Of a stretch of 64,000 nucleotides of DNA, positions 44,816-52,925 are shown in pieces (position 1 is the stretch's first letter; every line of letters starts with the position of its first letter). The stretch lies in contig CALFVD010000102.1 in the NCBI GenBank assembly GCA_937928005.1, positions 1-64,000 of the forward strand. The letters run 5' to 3'. The notes beneath the pieces were generated by a model that searched no databases, was not told the DNA's origin, and saw nothing but the letters and a program-made list of their open reading frames with translations. The translations under genes were made by a program, and so were the position numbers. Source of the DNA: an uncultured Neomegalonema sp. Its GTDB lineage: Bacteria; Pseudomonadota; Alphaproteobacteria; Rhodobacterales; Rhodobacteraceae.

Positions 44816-46027
44816 TTATGATCCCGCATTCAGACGGTCGCTCAGCTCGCGAAATTCGCGGCGAAGCTGGTCATTGCGAAAAATGCGCTCAATGCCGGGG
44901 CTTTGTAGGTTTTGTAGTGCCTCGAAAGACATTGTTGCGCTTTCCATCATGCTGCGAAGCTGAAAGCTGGCATCGACGGTACGTAGGGTATTATCAGCAA
45001 TCCGCAATTCGCGCGTTGCGTCCTTGCGCGCATTCGCAACCTCGGCCCGTTGGTCGCGTAGGTGCTGGCGGTAGAATTCAGCGGCCTCAAAAGCGATGGC
45101 CTGAGATTGGATATTGGCTTCCAACGCATCGCGCTGACGCTGTGTATTGGGTTGGCGCAGAAGGCGGTTCGTTTCGGCCCTCGCCTCTTTCACGTCGCGC
45201 ACGATGGCGTCGAGTTTAGGCAGGTATTCACCGTCAATCTTCTCAATAAATGTCGTCTGGGCATGGACCAGCACGGCCAAAAGCGCGGTATGCATGGCGT
45301 AGTAGCGTTTGGCCGTACCAAGATCTTCATCGGTCGAATCGAGCAACACCAAAAGCTGGTGGCTGACCCCGCGCGCGGCGGTATAGGCGGCGGCGATACG
45401 AATCACGTCCTGCCCCGTCACACTGTCGAGCAGCAGATCGGCTTCTTCGGCACCCACGGGTGTACCGGCGGCTTGCATTGCCTCGCGAAAGCGTTCTTTG
45501 GCCTCACGGATCGCCATCTCATTGCCCGCAACCCGTGCATGGGCCTCGTCAATCTCATCATCAATGGTCGCACGGTCCTTGGTGAGAATACCGAATGTGC
45601 CGGTGATGCCCGCATCCTGCGGCGCAGAAATCCGGTCTTCGCGAAGACGGGCGATGGTGCCGCGCAGACGCTCGATGGAGCGGCGGCGGGTGCGGATTTC
45701 CTGTTGGATTTCGGTGACGGGCGCATCCGCAACGATATCAAAGGCATCGGCCAACAGGCTGGCGGTGCGGCTTTTGGCATCATAGCCGAGGGGGCGGGTA
45801 AAAAGCGTCGTCAGACTGCCCTCGCCGCCGACCTCGCCCCGTGCGCGGGCCGCATCCTCCAGCACATCACGTACATCACCGAATAGGCGTTGCATCCGCT
45901 GGTATTCGATATCGTTTGCGCGCGGATCAATGGTGGCAACTTGCTGCGCCATTGGTGGAGCCGTCAACGGAACGGCAGCGAATAGAGACGCCGCAATAGC
46001 CATCGCAGAAAGGCAGCGATTTCGCAT
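44816..46027 (-). CDS. Periplasmic coiled-coil protein of unknown function
   Basis: A 403-residue protein with a signal peptide (MRNRCLSAMAIAASLFAAVP, cut near PMA or MAQ). Nearly the whole mature chain is charged and helical, with heptad-like stretches at about 105-135 (EIQQEIRTRRRSIERLRGTI) and 255-345. I recognise no family. It may act as a scaffold or, like other periplasmic coiled coils, near an envelope machine, but the genes on either side do not say which. Confidence 0.65.
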   Translation of the reverse strand: MRNRCLSAMAIAASLFAAVPLTAPPMAQQVATIDPRANDIEYQRMQRLFGDVRDVLEDAARARGEVGGEGSLTTLFTRPLGYDAKSRTASLLADAFDIVADAPVTEIQQEIRTRRRSIERLRGTIARLREDRISAPQDAGITGTFGILTKDRATIDDEIDEAHARVAGNEMAIREAKERFREAMQAAGTPVGAEEADLLLDSVTGQDVIRIAAAYTAARGVSHQLLVLLDSTDEDLGTAKRYYAMHTALLAVLVHAQTTFIEKIDGEYLPKLDAIVRDVKEARAETNRLLRQPNTQRQRDALEANIQSQAIAFEAAEFYRQHLRDQRAEVANARKDATRELRIADNTLRTVDASFQLRSMMESATMSFEALQNLQSPGIERIFRNDQLRREFRELSDRLNAGS

Positions 46028-46162
46028 GAATAAATCCTTTTCCGAAGTCTATGCCCTACGTCACAGCCATGGGCTTTTATACGCATTATACCCTTAAAAT
46101 TGGATTTTCCGGCGAATGAACAAGCCCCATACGGTTTGTTAATGATTTTCCGTCATATTTAA

Positions 46163-46237
46163 ATGGCTTTAAGGCGCATCCCGCCTAACTTAACTTCCTC
46201 CCTGACTGGCCGTTCCCTCACCGGAGCGGCCTTTTTT
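46163..46237 (+). ncRNA. Candidate small RNA with an anti-Shine-Dalgarno tract
   Basis: The plus strand between two minus-strand genes carries, in order, a small hairpin AGGCG-CATCC-CGCCT (46172-46186), an unpaired stretch with CCTCCC (46197-46202), and a strong terminator (46208-46237). No plus-strand gene is there for it to terminate. This layout, about 70 nt with a CCUCCC loop or linker, resembles the stress-related CCUCCUCCC-motif small RNAs of Rhodobacterales, from memory of that family. TTGTTA (46136-46141) and TTTAAA (46158-46163) could be a weak promoter. Transcription is not shown. Confidence 0.5.
46208..46237 (+). terminator. Orphan plus-strand terminator
   Basis: GGCCGTTCC (46208-46216) pairs with GGAGCGGCC (46223-46231), one G-T wobble, loop CTCACC, then TTTTTT. 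It works only on the plus strand, while both neighbouring genes are on the minus strand. Confidence 0.85.
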
Positions 46238-46246
46238 CTTTCAATT

Positions 46247-46981
46247 TTAGGAAAATGTCTGACGAATTAGCGGGGCTAAACGCTCGGCCCAATCGTCTTG
46301 TTGTGCTGGCTCTACGATCAAATCATTGCGCAGTTCGATCAGCACATTGCGCAGACCACGCCAGAAGGCGTGTTGATCCAGACACTCTCCAACATTTCCG
46401 CCCAAATATGGCTCATTGACCCCTACACAAAGGGCCGGATCGCCGCGTAGCAGGTCAACCAATCGTTGTCCGCTGGCCGCGTCTGGCCCCCATAGCACAC
46501 CTGCATGCCATGGGCGTGGGGGGCGGCCTTGTAGCTGTGGCGTGAAGCTATGCAGCGAGAGGATATCGGGGCCATGCGGCGCGGCGCGGGCGATATGGGT
46601 TTCGATGGCGGCGTGGTAGGGGCGATAGCATTGGTCGAGCCGGTGCTCGACCTCCGCAGCATCGACATGGCGATTGCCGGGGATGATGGCCCCATCCGAT
46701 ATTTTCATCACCAGCGTAGGGTCATCCTCGCCCCGGTTCGGGTCGATCAGCAAGCGCGAGAACCCGGATAGGATCGCCGTCACCCCCAACCGATGCGCCA
46801 GCGCACGGGCCAATCCCGCCGTGCCGATATCATAGGCGATGTGCCGCTCGAACTCCTCCGGCGGCATACCAAGCGTGCCATATTCCGACGGCAAGGCATT
46901 AGAGGCATGATCGGCGATGATCAGCAGGCCGGAAGGTGCATCCGGGTTGATAATCTCAACGGGGCGAAAGGGTGTGGTCAT
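46247..46981 (-). CDS. N-formylglutamate amidohydrolase family protein
   Basis: A 244-residue hydrolase of the family that releases formate from N-formylglutamate in histidine breakdown. Family marks are LLIIADHASNALPSEYG, DIGTAGLARALAHRLG, SRLLIDPNRGEDD and the metal/acid-base region ILSLHSFTP. The start at 46981 is set by AAGG about 6 bases upstream; an ATG six codons earlier lacks one. No hut genes lie nearby, and many such stand-alone homologues have no proven substrate. Confidence 0.9.
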   Translation of the reverse strand: MTTPFRPVEIINPDAPSGLLIIADHASNALPSEYGTLGMPPEEFERHIAYDIGTAGLARALAHRLGVTAILSGFSRLLIDPNRGEDDPTLVMKISDGAIIPGNRHVDAAEVEHRLDQCYRPYHAAIETHIARAAPHGPDILSLHSFTPQLQGRPPRPWHAGVLWGPDAASGQRLVDLLRGDPALCVGVNEPYLGGNVGECLDQHAFWRGLRNVLIELRNDLIVEPAQQDDWAERLAPLIRQTFS

Positions 46982-47007
46982 GGGTGCCTTATGGAACAAA
47001 ATCGGCG

Positions 47008-48180
47008 TTATCTATCACCCGGATACCCCGTCATTTCAAGATAACCGACGCCCTCATGGGAACCCGCCACGGTAATCGGCCCCTCCCAATAGGGAAAAAG
47101 CGTCTCGTTCCAGCTTTGCGGGTTAAGCGCGCCGACAGTGACGTCAAGATCATGGCCCTCGACCGTCAAACGCCAGCTTGTGGGGATGCTGCGTCCGGCG
47201 ACGGTGCTTATCCCCAGCGGTTCGGCGTTAATGGCATCGGCGGGAATAGCTTGGCTCGTACCGTCTGGCGATATCCAGTTGCCCGCGAAATAAGGGGCGC
47301 GTTCGGTGCTGCGCAGGCGGAACAGCATGACCTTTTCGCCTGTGCCAAGATGTAGCGAGAACCAGTCCCAGCCAGTTTGATCGGCGGCGAGGGGTTGCGA
47401 TGACCATTCGCGGTCCATCCACGCGCCGCCTGTGACCTTGTAGGAGGTGCCGTCGATAGTGACGGTGCCAGCAACCTCAAAAAAAGGCTGGCTGACGTAA
47501 TAAGATGCCTGCCCTCGGTCGGACTTGCGGGAGTAGCCGCCCTCCCCTTGCAGGACCATTGGCGCGTCGGTGGCGAGGGTTAGGTCGTAGGAAAAACCCT
47601 TGCCAGAGGCGGCAAGGCGCAGGGGCGCGAAGTCCTCGTTTTTGCTGGCAATGATCCAATCGTCGATCCACGCCTCAAAGGGGGTGGCCGTGACCCCCGC
47701 CTGTCCGGTGCCGCCACGGGCGAGGCTTTCACCGTGCAGATGGCTGTCGGCGGTTGTGAGGGCGGTATGGCCCATCCAGTATTGGGTGCGCGCCCATTCC
47801 TCGCCGGTCGTGTCGGGGGTTGCCGCCTGACGGAACAGGGTGAACTGCACACCCAAGGGATTGCCCGCTTCGTCGATGAGGTTGGCGGTCACGTACCACC
47901 ATTCGATACGATAGGCGGGGTGCGCGCCGTGGTCTTTGGGGAAGGTGATGTCTTTGTTTGGTGTGACGCGGGCATAGCCATCCGCCTCACCGCCGAGACC
48001 CGCAAAGCCCTGCTGTTGGGCGGCGGCGGGAAAGAGAAATAGCAAAAGAACAAGGAACGCAGCCCCGGCCAGTGCGCCTACTGCATGCACATATCTCATC
48101 AGCATAGGCCGCAGAGCGGCGCATGACTTGTCAAGACCCCGGATATTCGTCCGGGGGTGCGTGGTCCGCTCAACGCTCAT
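47008..48180 (-). CDS. AttH-like secreted lipocalin-domain protein (CrtC-related)
   Basis: A 390-residue exported protein of the lipocalin-like AttH/carotenoid 1,2-hydratase group. It has a hydrophobic export segment (LAGAAFLVLLLFLFPAAAQQ) after a 25-residue polar head. The mature chain holds FPKDHGAHPAYRIEWWYVTANL, LGVQFTLFRQA, GGAWMDREWSSQPL and GWDWFSLHLGTGEKVMLFRLR. The start at 48180 overlaps the permease gene by 11 bases; ATGs at 48105 or 48099 would give a more ordinary signal peptide. With the two ABC genes upstream it forms the known AttH-type exporter operon; what is exported or extracted is unknown. Confidence 0.87.
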   Translation of the reverse strand: MSVERTTHPRTNIRGLDKSCAALRPMLMRYVHAVGALAGAAFLVLLLFLFPAAAQQQGFAGLGGEADGYARVTPNKDITFPKDHGAHPAYRIEWWYVTANLIDEAGNPLGVQFTLFRQAATPDTTGEEWARTQYWMGHTALTTADSHLHGESLARGGTGQAGVTATPFEAWIDDWIIASKNEDFAPLRLAASGKGFSYDLTLATDAPMVLQGEGGYSRKSDRGQASYYVSQPFFEVAGTVTIDGTSYKVTGGAWMDREWSSQPLAADQTGWDWFSLHLGTGEKVMLFRLRSTERAPYFAGNWISPDGTSQAIPADAINAEPLGISTVAGRSIPTSWRLTVEGHDLDVTVGALNPQSWNETLFPYWEGPITVAGSHEGVGYLEMTGYPGDR

Positions 48181-50602
48181 CGGTAAACACCCTTACCAGC
48201 CGTACGGGCGGCATCCGGCGTAGGGACCAGATCGGCCATGCCGCCGCCAACGCCGCCGTCAGCAAGGCCAACCCAATCAACTGTACCCATTGCATCGGGA
48301 ATAGGTGGAACGGCAAGCGCCAGCCGAATGCCTGCACATTCACCACCGCGACAAGGCACCACGCCACGGCCAGCCCCAGCGGAATAGCGAGAATTGCGGT
48401 CAAGAGCGCCATGCCCAGCGTCTTCAATAGCTCCATCCCCGCCAAGCCACGCCGCGTAACCCCCGCCGCCCAGAGCGGCGCAAGCTGGGGCAAGCGCATC
48501 TCGGCCAAGGTCAACAAGGACATAAACAGGGCAAAACCCGCGACAGCCATGGTGAGGACGTTCAGCGCCGCCGTGACCGCAAAGGTGCTTTCAAACACGC
48601 CCTTGGAATAGCTTTTCAGCGCGCTTTGGTCGATCAAGGCAGAATCATCCATCCCGAATGTATCGCGCATGGCGAGGATAAGCGCGCCGGTATCTTTAGG
48701 CGCAACCCGAAGGCCATAATCACCGCGTTCAGCATCGGGCAGCTTGGCGCGCATAGCCCCTATCTCTACGCTAATATGGCCTTTGGGATTACCATAATCA
48801 GGGTAGATGCCCGCCACGATCAAGGGCCAACTGCCGATCTCGATGGGATCATCGAGTGACAAATCGAGGCGATTGGCGAGCTGTTCGCTAACGAAGGCCG
48901 CATCCCCCGCCGCCACCCGGTCGAAAGCATCGGGCGCAATATCAATCATGGGCCAGCTATTGCGGTAGCTTTCATGGACACGAAATCCGGTCACGATAAC
49001 CGGCAGACCACCCATCCGCACCTCCGTTTTCAGGGTCGGCAGGACGGCGTTCACGTCATCGCGGTTCGCCAGCCATGCCTCGATCTGAGCGGCCTCGTCA
49101 TCGGTGCGGGCATCGAAATAAACCTCCGACACCAAACGCTGGTCAAGCCAGTCGTTGAAGGTGTCGCGGAACCCCTCAACCATCGTACCAACGCCGATAT
49201 TTGCGCCAAGCGCCAACAATAGGGCCATGAGTGCAATGGAAAGACCAGATAGCTGTTGCTGGCTATCGGCCCAGAACCATTGCGATAGCGGCCTCCGCGC
49301 CATGCCTTGCCCCGCGCTCAAGATCACGGCAAGGGCTGGGGGGAGCATCAGGGCGGACCCGACCAGCAGGGCGGCAAGGGAGGCGAATCCGGCAATGAGA
49401 CCGTCAGCGGTGAGCATGAGGATGGCAGCAAGAGCGAGGAGTACAACGGCGATGCCCCCTTGCAGGCTGAGCCAGACTTTCTGTGCCTCGCGCCATGCAT
49501 AGCGGCGCGCAGAGGCAAGGGGCGGCATCCGATATGCCTTTAACAGCGAATATCCCGCCGCGCCGACCGCGCCGATAACGGATATCGCGATGCCCATCAG
49601 CCACCATTCCGGCTCCAGCGATAGGGTGCCTGCGACATCTGCGCCGTAGAGACCGTCCAAACTGGCCGCGACATTAGGCATCAGGGCGCTGGCGATGAGA
49701 TAGCCGCCGACAACACCGACGACCCCCGCCAGTAGGGCCAATGTGACGAGTTCGGCGAGCATCACCGCCGTCAGCATCCGCGCCGATATCCCCAAGGCGC
49801 GCAGGGTACGCATCATGGGCAATCGCTGCTCAAAAGCCAACGCAATAGCGGAATAGACGATAAAAAGACCGACAAGAAAGGCGAGCATCCCGAAGGCGGT
49901 GAGGTTGAGGTGAAAACTCTGAGTCAGGCGATTGAGGTCGCCCTGTGCCTCGTTTTCGGTGATGGTCAACGGCAAGGCAGCGGCCTGCGCCAACGGTGTG
50001 CCGGGCTGGGCGGCGGCGGGATCGAGCAGGAGGCGCGATATCTGGCCTGACGCATCCAGCACCGCCTGCGCCGCACCGATATCCATGATCAGCATCCGGG
50101 GGGCGATACCTTCACTGGCGGTAAGGGGCGGCAGAGTGCCAGTATCCTCGCCCAAAAGTTCAATAGTTTCGGCTGAGGCCAGCGCACGCCATGGGGGGCG
50201 CATGAAACCCTCAAAAACCGCCGGGCCGAGGCCACCACCCGCACTGATTCCAGCGGCGGGGGGAAGGGTGAGCGGCTCAATCCCCAAGATCCGCAAGCTG
50301 GTCTCATTGATATGGATGCGCCCTTCTAGGATCGGCGATACTTTCCATCCGGCGCGGCGCAATTGGGCAAAAGCGCGCTCATCGAACCGCCCCCCGCTTT
50401 CCAGCGCGATGGAGGGCACAGCATCACCGCCCAACAGGCGCGCGGCATTATCATAGTTGGTCTTGGCTTGCGCATTGAGCGCCTGCACCCCGCTCCAAAG
50501 GGCCGTGGCGATCATCAAGCCGCCTAAGAGGGCAACAAGCTGAAGGGGTTTGCGCCGCCAATGGCTCATAAGCGCAAGCAGGGTGTGGAGGATGCGGTTC
50601 AC
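48170..50602 (-). CDS. FtsX/MacB-type ABC transporter permease, duplicated
   Basis: An 810-residue permease with one N-terminal membrane segment, a large periplasmic domain, and FtsX-type membrane bundles at about 235-385 (LTAFGMLAFLVGLFIVYSAI) and 700-805 (FAVTAALNVLTMAVAGFALF), with further hydrophobic pairs between. This long, double-FtsX form is the one that pairs with LolD-like ATPases and AttH proteins. It works by mechanotransmission at the outer face of the inner membrane. It overlaps the ATPase gene by 4 bases and the AttH gene by 11. Confidence 0.92.
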   Translation of the reverse strand: MNRILHTLLALMSHWRRKPLQLVALLGGLMIATALWSGVQALNAQAKTNYDNAARLLGGDAVPSIALESGGRFDERAFAQLRRAGWKVSPILEGRIHINETSLRILGIEPLTLPPAAGISAGGGLGPAVFEGFMRPPWRALASAETIELLGEDTGTLPPLTASEGIAPRMLIMDIGAAQAVLDASGQISRLLLDPAAAQPGTPLAQAAALPLTITENEAQGDLNRLTQSFHLNLTAFGMLAFLVGLFIVYSAIALAFEQRLPMMRTLRALGISARMLTAVMLAELVTLALLAGVVGVVGGYLIASALMPNVAASLDGLYGADVAGTLSLEPEWWLMGIAISVIGAVGAAGYSLLKAYRMPPLASARRYAWREAQKVWLSLQGGIAVVLLALAAILMLTADGLIAGFASLAALLVGSALMLPPALAVILSAGQGMARRPLSQWFWADSQQQLSGLSIALMALLLALGANIGVGTMVEGFRDTFNDWLDQRLVSEVYFDARTDDEAAQIEAWLANRDDVNAVLPTLKTEVRMGGLPVIVTGFRVHESYRNSWPMIDIAPDAFDRVAAGDAAFVSEQLANRLDLSLDDPIEIGSWPLIVAGIYPDYGNPKGHISVEIGAMRAKLPDAERGDYGLRVAPKDTGALILAMRDTFGMDDSALIDQSALKSYSKGVFESTFAVTAALNVLTMAVAGFALFMSLLTLAEMRLPQLAPLWAAGVTRRGLAGMELLKTLGMALLTAILAIPLGLAVAWCLVAVVNVQAFGWRLPFHLFPMQWVQLIGLALLTAALAAAWPIWSLRRMPPVRLVRVFTDER

Positions 50603-51252
50603 GCTAATCGCCCCTGCACCAGCGTTACCTGTCGATCCAACATCGCGGCGAGGCGCGCACTATGCGTGACCATCATAAAAGTGCAACCAGTGCGCGCAAC
50701 CAACTCGAGGGCGAGATGCATGACGGCATCGCCGCTTTCTTCGTCTAGATTGCCGGTCGGCTCATCCGCGAGGATCAGGTCAGGGCGTACGGCGAAGGTG
50801 CGCCCGATGGCAACGCGCTGCTGCTGTCCCCCCGAAAGTTGCTCCGGGTAGCGGGTAAGTAGGTCGCCAAGGCCGAGGCGATCGACCAACTCATCTTGCC
50901 ACGCCGTATCCAGCCGCCCGGCAAGCTGTGCCTGAAATGCCATATTAGCGGCGACAGAAAGGCTAGGGATCAGGTTGAATTGCTGAAAGACCAGCCCAAT
51001 CCGCGACCGGCGCAGTTTTGCCCGCCCTGCATCGTCCAGCGCCGTAATATCCATATTACCAAGCATAATCGTACCCGCATCGGCAGCATCAAGCCCCGCG
51101 ACCAGATGCAGGAGGGTGGATTTCCCGCTGCCCGATTCGCCCATCAGTGACAGGCTCGCCCCCGCCTCCACATCAAGATCGACCCCGCGCAACACGTTGA
51201 GCGGGCCTTGGAGAGTGTCGTAGGATTTGGTGAGATCGCGAATGGCGAGCAT
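50599..51252 (-). CDS. LolD/MacB-type ABC transporter ATPase
   Basis: A 217-residue single ATPase domain: Walker A GESGSGKST, Q-loop VFQQFNLIPSLSV, signature LSGGQQQRVAIGR, Walker B LILADEPTGNLD and the switch histidine in MVTHSARLA. It is the first gene of the exporter operon, with a 4-base overlap (ATGA) into the permease. I took the ATG at 51252, directly before the conserved LAIRDLTKSY, although its ribosome-binding site is weak. Confidence 0.93.
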   Translation of the reverse strand: MLAIRDLTKSYDTLQGPLNVLRGVDLDVEAGASLSLMGESGSGKSTLLHLVAGLDAADAGTIMLGNMDITALDDAGRAKLRRSRIGLVFQQFNLIPSLSVAANMAFQAQLAGRLDTAWQDELVDRLGLGDLLTRYPEQLSGGQQQRVAIGRTFAVRPDLILADEPTGNLDEESGDAVMHLALELVARTGCTFMMVTHSARLAAMLDRQVTLVQGRLA

Positions 51253-51714
51253 GGGGCGTCCGAGTGTACTTGAAACTATCCCGTATCTAGCACGCCAGAC
51301 CCTCAACGCTACCGCGACATTCTCATCCGCTTTGTGCGGCCCTATGCAGACAAGTTATGGTGCAAGGGCGTTTAGCGTAAACTGCATCTTCCACACCCTG
51401 TTTGGCTAGGACCGAACATATCGGTAGCCAAGCCCGACGTGCTCAGCTTACCATATCTCCACGATCACGGTCTCAAAAATTCGCTCGGTCATTGGTAACA
51501 CTCCAAAAAGAGTGCCGCTAAACGAAAGTGTTTTGGAGCAGGCCAATCACGATCACTACGAACAGTTAAAAATTGCTTATGACGTCGAAATCGGTGAGCG
51601 CATTACAGCCTATCTGCTTGTACTAAAAACCCGAATGTCACTTCTCCCTGCAATTGTTTGCCACCATCAGCATGCTGGAAATTTCGAGGTCGGGAAAAAG
51701 AGGTCGTCGGATTG
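51253..51714. other. Gene-poor stretch between the ABC operon and the IS200 element
   Basis: No gene is convincing. A plus-strand GTG frame from 51512 (NESVLEQANHDHYEQLKIAY...) reads on into the IS element and ends at 51787; its first 50 codons could be a relic of a gene broken by the insertion. Inverted repeats CTCCAAAA (51501-51508) / TTTTGGAG (51531-51538) and CACTC (51499-51503) / GAGTG (51510-51514) lie just at its start. Confidence 0.4.
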
Positions 51715-51735
51715 GCAGGCGAAGGCACTGAACCA

Positions 51736-52155
51736 CTACCGGCTGATGCCGGTAGGTTCACGTTTGGAATGCAGTTCCAGATACTGAAGTATGATGTCAT
51801 CGGTCACGTTGCCCGAGGTTGTCGAAAAGTACCCACGCGCCCAAAACCTGCGTCCCCAGTAGCGCTTGCGTAATTCCGGATATTCCATCTGGATACGTCG
51901 CGAGGAGCGGCCCTTGATCCGCTGCATCACCGTCGAGAGCGCCAGATGCGGCGGGATCGAGAGGAACATGTGCACGTGGTCCGTGGACAGCACGCCCTTG
52001 ACGATGGTGACGCCCATTTCCTCGCAGGTTTGCCGGATGATCTCGCGAAGCCGGACGCGCATCTCCCTGCGCAGAACCTTGAACCGATACTTCGTCACCC
52101 AAATCACGTGAAACCGATGGTAAAATTTGGTATGACCGCCCGTACGATAGGCCAT
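51736..52155 (-). CDS. tnpA: IS200/IS605 Y1 transposase TnpA
   Basis: A 139-residue HUH single-strand transposase, full length for the family. The metal-binding HUH is H60-V61-H62 in LSTDHVHMFLSIPP, and the DNA-linking tyrosine is Y125 in DDIILQYLELH. The N-terminus has FHVIWVTKYRFKVL. AGGAGAG lies 6 bases before the ATG, but it is buried in a 28-bp inverted repeat. Confidence 0.95.
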   Translation of the reverse strand: MAYRTGGHTKFYHRFHVIWVTKYRFKVLRREMRVRLREIIRQTCEEMGVTIVKGVLSTDHVHMFLSIPPHLALSTVMQRIKGRSSRRIQMEYPELRKRYWGRRFWARGYFSTTSGNVTDDIILQYLELHSKREPTGISR

Positions 52156-52225
52156 GATCTTCTCTCCTGAATTCTGAAGCCTTAACCCCCTTCGGGGGGC
52201 TTCAGAATTCAGGAGAGAAGATCAT
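52154..52225. repeat. 28-bp perfect inverted repeat over the tnpA start
   Basis: Left arm 52154-52181 and right arm 52198-52225 are exact complements; the 16-base centre contains CCCC-TTC-GGGG, which extends the stem. On the tnpA message the arm includes the ribosome-binding site and two bases of the AUG. There is no T run, so it is not a terminator. Confidence 0.92.
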
Positions 52226-52348
52226 CCGCGTTTTCGCTGAAGCGAACCGGCTGGAAGCCGGTGGTTTGTATCCGATGAATGGAAAATCAAATTCGGGTGT
52301 TCGCGGATTCTGAGTATATAACACAAGATGGGTCGGCCGCACCGCTTA

Positions 52349-52924
52349 CTATTCTTCGGCAGGTTCGATCAGATCGACAGGCACCGAAGGGAAAACCACG
52401 TCTAGGCGTTTGATGGCTTCATCGGTGATATCGAGGCGATCTACGCTAATGACAATCTGGCTGGCATCGAGCATGACTTGAGCATCACGAGCCACCATGA
52501 TTTTAGCCAAAACCGCCGTCACTCGCTCTCGCAGAAGCTTTGTTCCAGTGGCGCGAACCAGTTGAAGGCGGCGACTTGCACGCTCTGAGAACTCGCGATT
52601 GGCGAATACCTGTTGCTCGAATGCGCGGACGCGGCTGTTGAATTCATCGACTGATAGTTTTGGTCGTTCTTCCGCAAGCCGCTGCTCCTCCCGCCGCAAG
52701 GCAGCGCCGCGTTCAGCGAGATCAGCATCGATACGCTGTCGGAAATCATTGATCTTCTGCGCCATATCCTTGCCCGCCGCCGTATCGCTACGAATACGGA
52801 GCATATCGACGACGAGGATTGGAGTTTTCTCATCTTGAGCTACGACAGGAGCGGCAAAAGCAAGACAGGCAAAGAGGGCAATCAGGGTAGCCTGTATCGA
52901 CAATCGGCCTCCCTGACACCTCAT
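52349..52924 (-). CDS. skp: OmpH/Skp-family periplasmic chaperone
   Basis: A 191-residue protein with a signal peptide (LIALFACLAFAAPVVA) and a long charged coiled-coil middle (FRQRIDADLAERGAALRREE), as in Skp, which holds outer-membrane proteins for BamA. The N-terminal strand ILVVDMLRIRSDTAAGK matches the family core. The start lies one base after the bamA stop. lpxD, which commonly follows skp in this gene order, is missing: the IS200 element begins about 65 bases downstream. Confidence 0.88.
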   Translation of the reverse strand: MRCQGGRLSIQATLIALFACLAFAAPVVAQDEKTPILVVDMLRIRSDTAAGKDMAQKINDFRQRIDADLAERGAALRREEQRLAEERPKLSVDEFNSRVRAFEQQVFANREFSERASRRLQLVRATGTKLLRERVTAVLAKIMVARDAQVMLDASQIVISVDRLDITDEAIKRLDVVFPSVPVDLIEPAEE

Positions 52925-52925
52925 C

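Larger units (their letters stand above)
51715..52285 (-). mobile_element. IS200/IS605-type insertion sequence (tnpA only)
   Basis: The element carries a Y1 transposase and no tnpB. Subterminal hairpins are seen at both sides: CTACCGGC-TGAT-GCCGGTAG (51738-51757, overlapping the tnpA 3' end) and ACCGGCT-GGA-AGCCGGT near 52248-52264, with TTCGCT-GA-AGCGAA just before it. Such elements leave no target duplication, so the exact ends are approximate. Confidence 0.8.

Noticed and set aside
45062-45886. Plus-strand frame (274 codons) opposite the coiled-coil gene
   Set aside because: The minus-strand gene has a signal peptide and heptad-like helices; the plus-strand product has Cys/His/Gly scatter typical of an antisense shadow.
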